Source: Candidatus Limivivens merdigallinarum
GTDB taxonomy: Bacteria > Bacillota > Clostridia > Lachnospirales > Lachnospiraceae
Direction of reading: 5' to 3'
DNA length: 53,178 nucleotides
Assembly: GCA_018713105.1 (NCBI GenBank)
Contig: DVFT01000002.1
Span: forward strand, 1-53,178
Shown here: in pieces, positions 7,854 through 15,925 of the stretch
How the letters are laid out: each line of letters starts with the position of its first letter
How positions within the stretch are numbered: the first letter of the stretch is position 1
The notes under the pieces: generated by a model
The model's database searches: none
What the model was told of the DNA's origin: nothing
Seen by the model: only the letters and a program-made list of their open reading frames with translations
Translations under genes and position numbers: made by a program

Positions 7854-9593
7854 ATGAACGACCAAAAGATCGAAAATCTATTGAACCTCGCCTTGGATGC
7901 CACGATGCGGGAACGGGAGCATTCGGAGCGGCTGAATGTAGGGTATGACCTGGCGGACAATACCTGGGATCTCATTGTCCGTTACAGCGGGGATCTTTCG
8001 GGGCTTCTGGAAGCGGGGATCCAGGCTGTCCCTCTGATTGGAGGCTATGCCATTGTTACGCTGAAGGAGCAGGAGATTCCCTTGCTGGCATCCCTGAAGG
8101 AAATTGAATACATCGAGCAACCAAAGAGGCTGCTTTTCTCTGTCAACCAGGGGAAAGCAGCCTCCTGCATTACCGCGCTGCAGTCCGGCAGTTACCGGCT
8201 GTTTGGACAGGGCACCCTGGTTGCGGTCATTGATTCAGGCATTGACTATACGCATCCGGACTTTATCAACGAGGATGGGAGCAGCCGGATCCTGTCCCTG
8301 TGGGATCAGACCATCCCCGGAAACCCGCCGAAAGGGTACCGGATCGGGAGCGAATACGGCAAAGAACAGATCGATGAGGCACTGAGAGCAGGTGCTGAGG
8401 GAGGCAATCCCGCACAGCTGGTGCCGTCCAGAGATACCTCCGGGCATGGAACCCAGGTGGCGGGGATTGCAGCAGGAAACGGCAGGGCGTCGGGAGGACG
8501 GTACCGAGGCGTTGCATCGGAGAGCGAGCTGATCGTGGTGAAGCTGGGATTTCCAAGGGTGGATTCCTTTCCCAGGACAACGGAGCTGATGCAGGCCGTG
8601 GATTATTGTGTAAAAAAAGCGATGGAGGCCAAAAAGCCTGTGGCGGTCAATGTAAGCTTTGGGAATGTGTATGGTTCCCATGACGGCAATTCCCTGCTGG
8701 AGACGTATCTGGACGCAGTTTCAAGTTTCTGGAAGAATGTGATCGTGGTGGGAACCGGAAACGAGGGGAGCGGGGGCGGGCATACGTCAGGGAGGCTCCT
8801 GGAGGGGCAGACATTGGAGGTGGAACTGGGGATTGGAGCGTATGAGCCGTCGCTGAACCTCCAGCTGTGGAAATTTTATACGGATGAGTTTGATATTTAT
8901 CTCATACATCCGGAAGGCATGACGGCAGGTCCTTTTCAGGAACGCCTGGGAGCACAAAGGTATATTTTGGGGAATACGGAGCTTCTGGTTTACTACGGAG
9001 AGCCAAGTCCCTACAGCGTCAACCAGGAGATCTATGTGGATTTCCTGCCTGAATCCACTTATATCGACAGCGGAGTGTGGAAAATTCGGCTGGTTCCAAG
9101 AAGGATTGTGGATGGAAATTTCAACATCTGGCTCCCTGGGGAGGCGGCGAGAAATCAAAGTACCCGCTTCTTTGCGCCAAGTCCGGCGCTTACGATCACG
9201 ATTCCATCTACGGCAAGAAAGGTGCTGTCTGTGGGAGCGTACGATTCCAGGCTCATGACCTATGCGCCTTTTTCCGGCAGAGGATGCCCGGACTGCCCGG
9301 GACGGAGCCGGAAACCGGACCTGGTGGCGCCGGGAGTGGGGATCACCACCGTTTCGCCGGGAGGCGGTTATACCCAGGTGACGGGAACCTCCTTTGCCAC
9401 GCCGTTTGCTACGGGAGGCGCTGCCCTTCTCATGGAGTGGGGGATCGTTAATGGAAATGACGCATATCTTTACGGGGAGAAGGTGAAAGCTTATCTGATC
9501 CGGGGGGCGAGACCGCTGGCGGTCGAGAAGGAATATCCCAATGCCAGGCTGGGATGGGGAACCTTATGTGTGCGAGAAAGCCTGCCGGTGTAA
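7854..9593 (+). CDS. Subtilisin-like S8 family serine peptidase (Csp-like)
   Basis: This is a 579-aa peptidase without a recognisable signal peptide. The catalytic triad is complete: Asp127 in VAVIDSGIDYTHPDF, His198 in SGHGTQVAGIAAG and Ser513 in GTSFATPFA. Residues about 320-440 form a beta-rich insertion between His and Ser (LQLWKFYTDEFDIYLIHPEG), like the jellyroll insert of the clostridial Csp germination proteases, and residues 1-95 look like a prodomain. The gene starts 58 bp after the helicase gene on the same strand with GGAG upstream, so it may belong to the TerB-BrxD-BrxHI unit. Csp-like peptidases are also common as solitary genes in Lachnospiraceae, so the link is only suggestive. 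Confidence 0.85.
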   Translation: MNDQKIENLLNLALDATMREREHSERLNVGYDLADNTWDLIVRYSGDLSGLLEAGIQAVPLIGGYAIVTLKEQEIPLLASLKEIEYIEQPKRLLFSVNQGKAASCITALQSGSYRLFGQGTLVAVIDSGIDYTHPDFINEDGSSRILSLWDQTIPGNPPKGYRIGSEYGKEQIDEALRAGAEGGNPAQLVPSRDTSGHGTQVAGIAAGNGRASGGRYRGVASESELIVVKLGFPRVDSFPRTTELMQAVDYCVKKAMEAKKPVAVNVSFGNVYGSHDGNSLLETYLDAVSSFWKNVIVVGTGNEGSGGGHTSGRLLEGQTLEVELGIGAYEPSLNLQLWKFYTDEFDIYLIHPEGMTAGPFQERLGAQRYILGNTELLVYYGEPSPYSVNQEIYVDFLPESTYIDSGVWKIRLVPRRIVDGNFNIWLPGEAARNQSTRFFAPSPALTITIPSTARKVLSVGAYDSRLMTYAPFSGRGCPDCPGRSRKPDLVAPGVGITTVSPGGGYTQVTGTSFATPFATGGAALLMEWGIVNGNDAYLYGEKVKAYLIRGARPLAVEKEYPNARLGWGTLCVRESLPV

Positions 9594-9681
9594 CTTTGCA
9601 GGTTCAGCTCCTCGGCAGAACGGTGATGGCAGTCGGAGCGATTTCCAGGGCAAAAGACCAAAAGAAAAGGCGAAGAGACCT

Positions 9682-9750
9682 ATGGCAAATTTGCGGTTGA
9701 AGAAATTGATTTTAGAAGTTGTTGACAATCAGCTGCAAAGCGGCAATCCA
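9682..9750 (+). pseudogene. N-terminal remnant of a small conserved Lachnospiraceae protein
   Basis: The first 23 codons from ATG 9682 read MANLRLKKLILEVVDNQLQS and then GNP. From memory this matches the start of a short cytoplasmic protein widespread in this family, whose usual continuation (a Lys/Glu-rich helix with a GYSEKEAKE-like motif) is absent. The reading frame instead runs on through promoter-like DNA into the next gene without a stop. The simplest view is a 3'-truncated gene copy. The frame continues in phase with the membrane protein at 9841, so an N-terminally extended protein cannot be excluded. Confidence 0.4.
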
Positions 9751-9754
9751 CCGC

Positions 9755-9783
9755 TTTACAGGAACCCGGATATCCCGTATAAT
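9755..9783 (+). promoter_or_regulatory. Sigma-A-type promoter for the membrane protein gene
   Basis: TTTACA at 9755-9760 and TATAAT at 9778-9783 are separated by exactly 17 bp. The start codon at 9841 follows about 58 bp later with AAAGGAG before it. The site lies within the degenerate DNA after the gene remnant. Confidence 0.7.
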
Positions 9784-9840
9784 GGGAGAAAACGGCGGTT
9801 GATCCCTGATCACCGCGAAAAAGACAAAAGGAGACGCATT

Positions 9841-10404
9841 ATGGATGAAGTGCAAAGAAGAAAAATCAGGATGCGGATCAGCACCGTATCTCTTGTGGTA
9901 CTGCTGGTGGCAGCAGTCTGTCTGATCGGAGGGTTACTTGCGGGATTTCTGCCGCCTGTGGCTTTCCGGGTGGGAATCGGAATCCTCCTGTTCCTCTATT
10001 GGTTTGTCAATGATATTCTGGAGGCTAAGCTTACCAGAATTTTGGAGGATGCTACTCTGGAACAAAGGAAATCTTATACCAAATATGTCCTTTTTGACGC
10101 GGTCGGCTACATTGGTCTTGCTTATTTTGCTTTTTCCATAGGTGAGAATTCCTCCGCAGGTCTGGTGGGTGTGGTCATCTATGCGCTGACCATGAGCATG
10201 AAACGCAAGATGCAGGAAGAGTTCGATTATCTGGGAAAGGTGGCAAGAGGAGAGATCCAGCCGGAGGAAAATGAGGAGCCGGAAGAAAACGAAGAAGCAG
10301 AAGAAGGTGACAGTATAGAGACAGACGAGGAAAGCAAGCGGCTGAAGGAGACAAAGGAACCGGCGGAAAACGAAAATCCGAAGGAAAACAAAGAAACGGA
10401 GTAA
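9841..10404 (+). CDS. Small membrane protein with acidic repetitive tail
   Basis: The start is the ATG at 9841, chosen for its AAAGGAG and the promoter upstream; the frame is open further back to 9541 but that part has no credible ribosome site. The 187-aa product has four hydrophobic segments between residues about 15 and 115 (VSLVVLLVAAVCLIGGLLAG; VAFRVGIGILLFLYWFV; YVLFDAVGYIGLAYFAF; SAGLVGVVIYALTM). It ends in about 45 residues dominated by Glu, Asn and Lys (PEENEEPEENEEAEE). The tail is low complexity and could be a charged cytoplasmic tether. No characterised family is recognised. Confidence 0.7.
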   Translation: MDEVQRRKIRMRISTVSLVVLLVAAVCLIGGLLAGFLPPVAFRVGIGILLFLYWFVNDILEAKLTRILEDATLEQRKSYTKYVLFDAVGYIGLAYFAFSIGENSSAGLVGVVIYALTMSMKRKMQEEFDYLGKVARGEIQPEENEEPEENEEAEEGDSIETDEESKRLKETKEPAENENPKENKETE

Positions 10405-10467
10405 AACGAAAAACCAATGGGCGTCCGGCATATACTGTAGGGATGTGAGAAGGACGGTTTCTATTGG

Positions 10468-11232
10468 ATGAGAAAGATGTATTGGAAGGGGATTGCGGCA
10501 TCCTTTTTCATTGTTTTGGCGGTTTCCGCAATCTCTTATAACGCGACGGAAACGACAGATGCACCCGCAGGGCGGGCAAAAGAAACGCACCAGCCAGAAG
10601 AAAACCCGGAACAGTCAGAGGAAAAACCAGGGCAGCCAGAAGAAGGAGATGCAAGACAACAGGCGGCAGAAGAACTGCCGCCTGAAATTGCTTTAACCTT
10701 TGACGACGGTCCGCATCCGGTCTATACGCCCATGCTTTTGGATGGGTTGAAGGAAAGGGGAATAAAGGCAAGCTTTTTCCTGATTGGGAAGAACATAGAA
10801 GGGAGAGAAGACATTGTCAAACGGATGGACGAGGAGGGGCATCTGATTGGAAACCATACCTATTCCCATGTCAAGCTGACCAGCTTAAGTGTGTCGGATG
10901 CCTGTGAGGAGCTCTTAAAGACCAGCAGGCTGGTAAAAAGCATTACCGGGCATGGTACGGAGTTTATGCGTCCGCCCTTTGGGGAATGGGAGAAGGTGAT
11001 GGAATGCGGCATTGGGATGTTTCCGGTGCTGTGGAATGTGGATACCAGGGATTGGACGACGGAAAATGTCAGCGAGATCATCCGCCGCGGAACCAGTGGG
11101 ATTAAGGATGGTTCTATGATCCTGATGCATGACTACTATGAATCCTCCGTGGAGGCGGCGCTCAAAATCGTAGATACTCTGGAGGCAAGAGGATTTGTCT
11201 TTGTGACAGTGGATGAGCTGCTGCTGGAGTGA
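10468..11232 (+). CDS. Membrane-anchored polysaccharide deacetylase (NodB domain)
   Basis: The product is 254 aa. An N-terminal hydrophobic segment (residues 8-24) exports or anchors it, and a Glu/Pro/Gln-rich spacer (about 30-72) follows. The NodB domain has all signature motifs: TFDDGP at 77-82 (catalytic base and metal Asp), NHTYSH at 129-134 (metal His pair), RPPFG, a DTRDW segment and LMHD near the end. The family removes N-acetyl groups from peptidoglycan GlcNAc/MurNAc or other surface glycans. Closest in layout are the small PdaA/PgdA-like enzymes of Firmicutes. The linker resembles in style the acidic tail of the preceding membrane protein. Confidence 0.87.
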   Translation: MRKMYWKGIAASFFIVLAVSAISYNATETTDAPAGRAKETHQPEENPEQSEEKPGQPEEGDARQQAAEELPPEIALTFDDGPHPVYTPMLLDGLKERGIKASFFLIGKNIEGREDIVKRMDEEGHLIGNHTYSHVKLTSLSVSDACEELLKTSRLVKSITGHGTEFMRPPFGEWEKVMECGIGMFPVLWNVDTRDWTTENVSEIIRRGTSGIKDGSMILMHDYYESSVEAALKIVDTLEARGFVFVTVDELLLE

Positions 11233-11314
11233 AAGGAGGGCTTTTGCGGACAGGAAGGCAGGCTGCGGATGGAGACGTTTACATTTGGAAGATTGAGGAG
11301 GAAAACGAAAAAAG

Positions 11315-12631
11315 ATGGATTTATTTGAATATGCCAGAAGCAAAGAGATGGAGAAGGAATCTCCGCTTGCCGTCAGGCTGCGCCCACGGACGCTGGAAGA
11401 GGTGGTGGGGCAGCAGCACATCATCGGGAAAGACAAGATGCTGTACCGGGCGATCAAGGCGGATAAGCTGAGTTCCATTATTTTTTACGGACCGCCGGGA
11501 ACCGGGAAGACGACGTTGGCAAAAGTGATCGCCAATACCACAAGCGCGGAATTCACCCAGGTCAACGCGACTGTGGCGGGGAAAAAGGACATGGAGGAGG
11601 TCGTGAAGAAGGCGAAGGATCTCTTGGGGATGTATGGAAAGAGAACAATCCTGTTCGTGGATGAGATTCACCGCTTCAATAAAGGACAGCAGGATTACCT
11701 GCTCCCATTCGTGGAGGATGGAACGCTGATCCTGATCGGAGCGACCACAGAAAACCCTTATTTTGAGGTGAACAGCGCTCTGATTTCCCGTTCCGTGATC
11801 TTTCAGCTGGAGCCCTTGGGAAAGGAAGACATCAAGATCCTGATTCAGCGGGCAGTCTATGATCAGGAGCGGGGGATGGGAAGCTATCAAGCTGTGATAG
11901 AGCCGGAGGCGGAGGAGTTCCTTGCGGATATTGCGGGAGGAGACGCCAGACAGGCGATCAACGCCATTGAGCTGGCAATCCTGACCACAGAACGCGGGAA
12001 AGATGGCAAAATCCATCTGACGGAGGAGGTGGTCTCGGAGTGCATCCAGAAACGGGTGGTCCGCTACGATAAGACAGGAGACAACCATTATGACACCATC
12101 TCTGCCTTTATCAAGAGTATGAGAGGCTCGGATCCTGATGCAGCGGTGTATTATCTTGCCAGGATGCTCTATGCAGGGGAGAGCGTCACCTTTATCGCGC
12201 GCCGGATCATGATCTGCGCCTCTGAGGATGTGGGAAATGCGGACCCGCAGGCGCTCGTTGTGGCGGTGGCGGCATCCCAGGCTGTGGAACGGGTGGGAAT
12301 GCCGGAGGCGCAGCTGATCCTGTCGCAGGCTGCCATCTATGTGGCGACAGCGCCAAAGAGCAATTCCTGCACCAATGCCATTTATGACGCCATGGAAGCG
12401 GTGAAATCGGCCAAGGCGACGATCCCGCCGTACCTTAGGGACGGTCATTATTCCGGAGCACAGAAGCTTGGGAATGCCATCGGATACGAGTACGCCCATG
12501 ATTATCCCAAGCATTTCTCGAAACAGCGGTATCTGCCTCAGGAGCTGGGAAATACGAAATTTTACCGTCCAAGTGAGAATGGATATGAGAAAGAGATTGA
12601 GGAGTATCTGAATTGGCTCCATGAGGAATGA
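11315..12631 (+). CDS. rarA: Replication-associated recombination protein RarA (MgsA)
   Basis: The 438-aa AAA+ ATPase begins MDLFEYARSK and has Walker A GPPGTGKT at 59-66, Walker B ILFVDEIHRFNKGQQD and a sensor segment LIGATTENPYFEVNSAL that is diagnostic of RarA/MgsA/WRNIP1 proteins. The C-terminal half has the tetramerisation part (DPDAAVYYLARMLYAGE and a segment ending YEYAHDYPKHFSKQRYLP). RarA acts at stalled replication forks together with SSB. AGGAGG lies 13 bp before the ATG. The gene ends 2 bp before the stop of a convergent gene, with no hairpin terminator between them. Confidence 0.95.
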   Translation: MDLFEYARSKEMEKESPLAVRLRPRTLEEVVGQQHIIGKDKMLYRAIKADKLSSIIFYGPPGTGKTTLAKVIANTTSAEFTQVNATVAGKKDMEEVVKKAKDLLGMYGKRTILFVDEIHRFNKGQQDYLLPFVEDGTLILIGATTENPYFEVNSALISRSVIFQLEPLGKEDIKILIQRAVYDQERGMGSYQAVIEPEAEEFLADIAGGDARQAINAIELAILTTERGKDGKIHLTEEVVSECIQKRVVRYDKTGDNHYDTISAFIKSMRGSDPDAAVYYLARMLYAGESVTFIARRIMICASEDVGNADPQALVVAVAASQAVERVGMPEAQLILSQAAIYVATAPKSNSCTNAIYDAMEAVKSAKATIPPYLRDGHYSGAQKLGNAIGYEYAHDYPKHFSKQRYLPQELGNTKFYRPSENGYEKEIEEYLNWLHEE

Positions 12632-12633
12632 TG

Positions 12634-13146
12634 CTACAATAATGTGTTCATCAAATACTGATAAACCTCCTGGCATTTTTTCTCCCAGTGGTCGCAGATG
12701 GCAATCGCCTGCTCTTTGTCAGGGACACTGATGGTCAGATCGATCAGATCCCCTTTCCGTTCCTTCACCTCCAGGTGTACGGAATATTCCCCGCCGGTAT
12801 TTTTGTAATAGTCCGCTACGATAGCAGCCTCGTTCCTGAGTTCCATCTTGTTGTCTTCAATGTACTGGTCAATATCTGCCATGATGGCGGGACCGATCTT
12901 TTTCCCGAAGTATTCCAGAGTCTGTTCTCCATCTTCCGTGATGAAATACTGGGTGGCGTTGCGCACCTTCTGTTCCCGAAGGAGACCTGCCTCCACCAGT
13001 TCGGATAAAGCCTGCTGGACATTGAAGTAGGAGGTGTATTCCTCCTCCACGATAAATGCGGAAATCTGTCCGTTAGTCAGCGGAAAATTCACTTTTTTCA
13101 GCAGATAAAGAATGATAAGTTTGTACAGTGTCAATGAGTCTGACAT
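12634..13146 (-). CDS. DUF4364 family winged-helix protein
   Basis: The start at 13146 is chosen because GGAGGG lies directly upstream; an open extension to 13263 lacks one. The 170-aa product begins MSDSLTLYKLIILYLLKKV and has a winged-helix-like N-terminal half (LTNGQISAFIVEEEYTSYFN, then VQQALSELVEAGLL). The C-terminal half matches the DUF4364 family, common in Clostridia. A transcription regulator is plausible but untested. It lies 20 bp after the radical SAM gene in the same direction and is probably cotranscribed. It converges on rarA with a 2-bp gap. Confidence 0.85.
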   Translation of the reverse strand: MSDSLTLYKLIILYLLKKVNFPLTNGQISAFIVEEEYTSYFNVQQALSELVEAGLLREQKVRNATQYFITEDGEQTLEYFGKKIGPAIMADIDQYIEDNKMELRNEAAIVADYYKNTGGEYSVHLEVKERKGDLIDLTISVPDKEQAIAICDHWEKKCQEVYQYLMNTLL

Positions 13147-13166
13147 TCGATTCCCTCCTGACGATT

Positions 13167-14093
13167 CTATGGTCTTGCAGCATACAGCCTTCCCTGGAAG
13201 GTATGCTGCTCCTTCATCTGATGGTGTATTTGGTTTAAGACGCTTCTCTTGCGGCTGCTCCACAAGGGAGCGATCAGAAGTTCCTTTGGTCCGTCGCCGG
13301 TGAGACGATGAACGACGATTTCAGGGGAGAGGTGCTCAAGGCTTGTGATGATAAGGCGGATATATTCTGCCTCCTCAAGCACATGAAACCCTGGATGCTC
13401 GTAATAAGATGCCAGGTCCGTCCCTTTCAGGACATGGAGAAGCTGCAGCTTGATGCCTTGGATGTCACAGTTGTTCAGATATTGGACGGTTGCCAGCATG
13501 TCTTCTTCTGTCTCGTGGGGCAGCCCCAGGATGGTATGGACGACGACTTCGATTCCCCGAAAGCGGAGACGGCGGACGGCGCTGTCAAAGCAGGAAAGCG
13601 GATAGCCCCTGCGGATCAGGCGTGCCGTGGGCTCATGGATGGTCTGAAGCCCCAGCTCTACCGTTACAGGTTTGATGGCATTCAGCCGTTCCAGCAGACT
13701 GCAGACGTCCTCTCCCAGGCAGTCCGGCCGGGTGCCGATGGAGAGCCCTACAATGTCCTTATGGGAAATTGCTTCTGTGAAAATCCGCTCCAGGTAATCC
13801 ACCGGCGCATAGGTGTTGGTATAAGCCTGAAAATAGGCGATGAAACGGCGGGCAGGAAATTTCCGGGAAAGATTTTCCTTCTGGGATTCAATCTGATCCG
13901 TAATGGAGAGCCGCTTGTCCGCTGCAAAATCGCCGCTTCCGCCCTCGCTGCAGAAGATACATCCCCGCGTTCCCAGAGTACCGTCCCGGTTGGGACAGGT
14001 CATGCCTCCGTTCAAAGAAACCTTGTATATTTTTTCACCGTATGTTTCCTTGAGATGGTAGTCCAGAGAATAATATGGTTTTTCGCCCCACAT
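13167..14093 (-). CDS. TIGR01212 family radical SAM protein (YtqA/YhcC-like)
   Basis: This 308-aa radical SAM enzyme starts MWGEKPYYSLDYHLKETYG. Its cluster motif is the CPNRDGTLGTRGCIFC type (Cys-X11-Cys-X2-Cys), the spacing specific to the TIGR01212 group. The motifs GLSIGTRPDCL and ELGLQTIHEPTA are also conserved. Homologues include Bacillus YtqA and E. coli YhcC, whose substrate is probably an RNA or protein modification target but is not firmly known. A good promoter sits 36-64 bp upstream of the start. It leads a two-gene unit with the DUF4364 gene. Confidence 0.9.
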   Translation of the reverse strand: MWGEKPYYSLDYHLKETYGEKIYKVSLNGGMTCPNRDGTLGTRGCIFCSEGGSGDFAADKRLSITDQIESQKENLSRKFPARRFIAYFQAYTNTYAPVDYLERIFTEAISHKDIVGLSIGTRPDCLGEDVCSLLERLNAIKPVTVELGLQTIHEPTARLIRRGYPLSCFDSAVRRLRFRGIEVVVHTILGLPHETEEDMLATVQYLNNCDIQGIKLQLLHVLKGTDLASYYEHPGFHVLEEAEYIRLIITSLEHLSPEIVVHRLTGDGPKELLIAPLWSSRKRSVLNQIHHQMKEQHTFQGRLYAARP

Positions 14094-14128
14094 GCTTTCT
14101 ATCCCTCTCTTGTATCATCATATCTTAC

Positions 14129-14157
14129 ATCATAACATTTCAGGAAAGAGAATTCAA
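14129..14157 (-). promoter_or_regulatory. Sigma-A promoter for the radical SAM gene
   Basis: On the minus strand TTGAAT (14157-14152) and TATGAT (14134-14129) are spaced by 17 bp, about 36 bp upstream of the start codon at 14093. Confidence 0.65.
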
Positions 14158-14184
14158 CCCGGTCTGGTACTTTCCGGGCGGGAA

Positions 14185-14193
14185 TGGTATACT
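14185..14193 (+). promoter_or_regulatory. Extended -10 promoter for the small membrane protein gene
   Basis: TGGTATACT forms an extended -10 element 30 bp upstream of ATG 14224. No clear -35 is visible, which is usual for TGn promoters. Confidence 0.5.
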
Positions 14194-14223
14194 AACTATA
14201 AAGAGCCGTAAGGAGGTAACCGA

Positions 14224-14454
14224 ATGAACCTGACAGATGAGCAGAGAGAAAAATTAATCTGGGCAATCCAGGGAATACTGGGCGTGATGATCCTGGCGCT
14301 GTCTGTGAAAAACAGCGCGAAGGTCCGAACCAAGGAGATGGAACGGATTATGAAAAACAACGCCAAACGGGAAGAACGTCTGGCAAAAAAGAATTATCAT
14401 TACAAAGAGAAGCTTTTGAAGAAACAGTATCAGCAAAAACTGGCAAAGAAATAA
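14224..14454 (+). CDS. Small single-pass membrane protein with basic coiled tail
   Basis: The product is 76 aa. One hydrophobic segment (residues 11-24, WAIQGILGVMILALS) is followed by a strongly basic, helical tail (ERIMKNNAKREERLAKKNYH) that could lie along the membrane or bind nucleic acid. AAGGAGG precedes the ATG by 7-8 bp and an extended -10 lies upstream. Similar short proteins occur in Lachnospiraceae, but no function is recognised. It lies just before pyrC, 76 bp away, and may share the transcript. Confidence 0.75.
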   Translation: MNLTDEQREKLIWAIQGILGVMILALSVKNSAKVRTKEMERIMKNNAKREERLAKKNYHYKEKLLKKQYQQKLAKK

Positions 14455-14530
14455 TTGCCCGCATGTAACGGATATGGTAAAATGAACTGAATTGACTGGG
14501 AAGGCAGAATACGGCAAGGAGGGAATTTTC

Positions 14531-15838
14531 ATGGATATACTGATTAAAGGCGGACGGGTTCTGGATCCGGACACCAAATTGGACGCTGTGTGCGATGTGC
14601 TGATCACAGACGATACCATTGCCAAGGTAGATCAGGCGATCGAAAAGGAAGGCGCTCATGTGATAGATGCCAGCGGCTGCTATGTCATGCCCGGCCTGAT
14701 CGATATGCACGTACACCTGAGAGATCCGGGACTGACCTACAAGGAAACGGTGGAGACCGGCTCCATGGCAGGAGCCCACGGCGGCTTTACCACCATCGTG
14801 GCGATGCCGAATACGAAGCCGGTGATGGATGAAGGTCATCGGGTATCCTATGTACACAACAAGGCAAAAATGACAAGCCCCATCAACGTCCTCCAGGTGG
14901 GCGCAGTGACGAAAGGCATGAAGGGCGAGGAAGTGTCCGACATCGAAGGGATGGTGGAGGTCGGTTCCCCTGCCATCAGTGAGGACGGAAAATCCGTCAT
15001 GAATTCCGGTGTGTACCGGGAAGCCATGCGGATTGCTGCAAGGCTGGATATTCCGGTGCTGGCGCACTGTGAGGATATCAACCTGGTACAGGGAGGCGTG
15101 GTAAACGCAGACGAACGGATGAAAAAGCTGGGGTTAAAAGGAATCTCCAATGCCGTTGAGGACGTGATCGTGGCAAGGGATATCCTGTTGGCGAAGGAAA
15201 CCGGAGCAAGGCTCCATCTCTGCCACTGCTCCACCAAGGACAGTGTGTGGATGGTGAAGAAGGCACGGGAGGACGGAGTGAAGATCAGCGCGGAGGTATG
15301 CCCGCATCATTTCACACTGAGTACCGAGGACATTCCGGGGAATGACGCAAATTATAAGATGAATCCGCCGCTTCGGACCAGGGAGGATGTGGAAGCGCTC
15401 CGCCAGGGGCTGAAAGATGACATTATGGATGTCATCGCCACCGACCATGCTCCCCACAGCGCGGAGGAAAAACGGATGAGCATGGGCAATGCCCCCTTCG
15501 GCATCGTGGGTCTGGAGACGGCAGTACCGCTCACCATTACCGAGTTGGTGCGTCCGGGGATTCTCACGCCCATGCAGATGGCGGAGAAGATGAGCGGAAA
15601 TCCGGCAAGGATCCTGAAACTGGACAAAGGATCTTTACGGGAAGGAAAGCCCGCTGACGTGGTCATTATCGACCCGGAGGTGGAATACACCATCGACAAA
15701 GAGACCTTCCGTTCCAAAGGGAAGAATACGCCCTTCCACGGAAGAAAGGTATTCGGACAGGTGGAGATGACCATCTGCGGAGGCAAGCTTGCCTACTCCA
15801 ACCGTGAATATTTTGCGGCAAAGAGAAAAGGAAATTGA
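14531..15838 (+). CDS. pyrC: Dihydroorotase
   Basis: The product is 435 aa from ATG 14531, which has AAGGAGGG in front; an upstream in-frame GTG-type extension to 14492 is unlikely. The N-terminal zinc motif DMHVHLRDPG and further metal/active-site segments (AMPNTKPV; AHCED; CHCST; ATDHAPHS) mark a class I dihydroorotase. It cyclises N-carbamoyl-L-aspartate to dihydroorotate in pyrimidine synthesis. It heads a run pyrC-pyrF-pyrK-pyrD. A TAAAAT preceded by TGG at 14478-14483 may be its -10. I saw no PyrR-type attenuator in the leader. Confidence 0.96.
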   Translation: MDILIKGGRVLDPDTKLDAVCDVLITDDTIAKVDQAIEKEGAHVIDASGCYVMPGLIDMHVHLRDPGLTYKETVETGSMAGAHGGFTTIVAMPNTKPVMDEGHRVSYVHNKAKMTSPINVLQVGAVTKGMKGEEVSDIEGMVEVGSPAISEDGKSVMNSGVYREAMRIAARLDIPVLAHCEDINLVQGGVVNADERMKKLGLKGISNAVEDVIVARDILLAKETGARLHLCHCSTKDSVWMVKKAREDGVKISAEVCPHHFTLSTEDIPGNDANYKMNPPLRTREDVEALRQGLKDDIMDVIATDHAPHSAEEKRMSMGNAPFGIVGLETAVPLTITELVRPGILTPMQMAEKMSGNPARILKLDKGSLREGKPADVVIIDPEVEYTIDKETFRSKGKNTPFHGRKVFGQVEMTICGGKLAYSNREYFAAKRKGN

Positions 15839-15925
15839 GAGAAGCCATAGAAAATCCGTAGAAAAGCGGAAGAGAAAAGCAGCGAAACGAAAAACAATAG
15901 AAAAAGAAACCGGAGGATTCCATTC

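Noticed and set aside
11321-12676. Long minus-strand frame (451 codons)
   Set aside because: Exact antisense of rarA, with no recognisable domain; rarA is unambiguous.
14455-14530. PyrR-type attenuator or riboswitch before pyrC
   Set aside because: The 76-bp gap is too short and shows no antiterminator/terminator pair.
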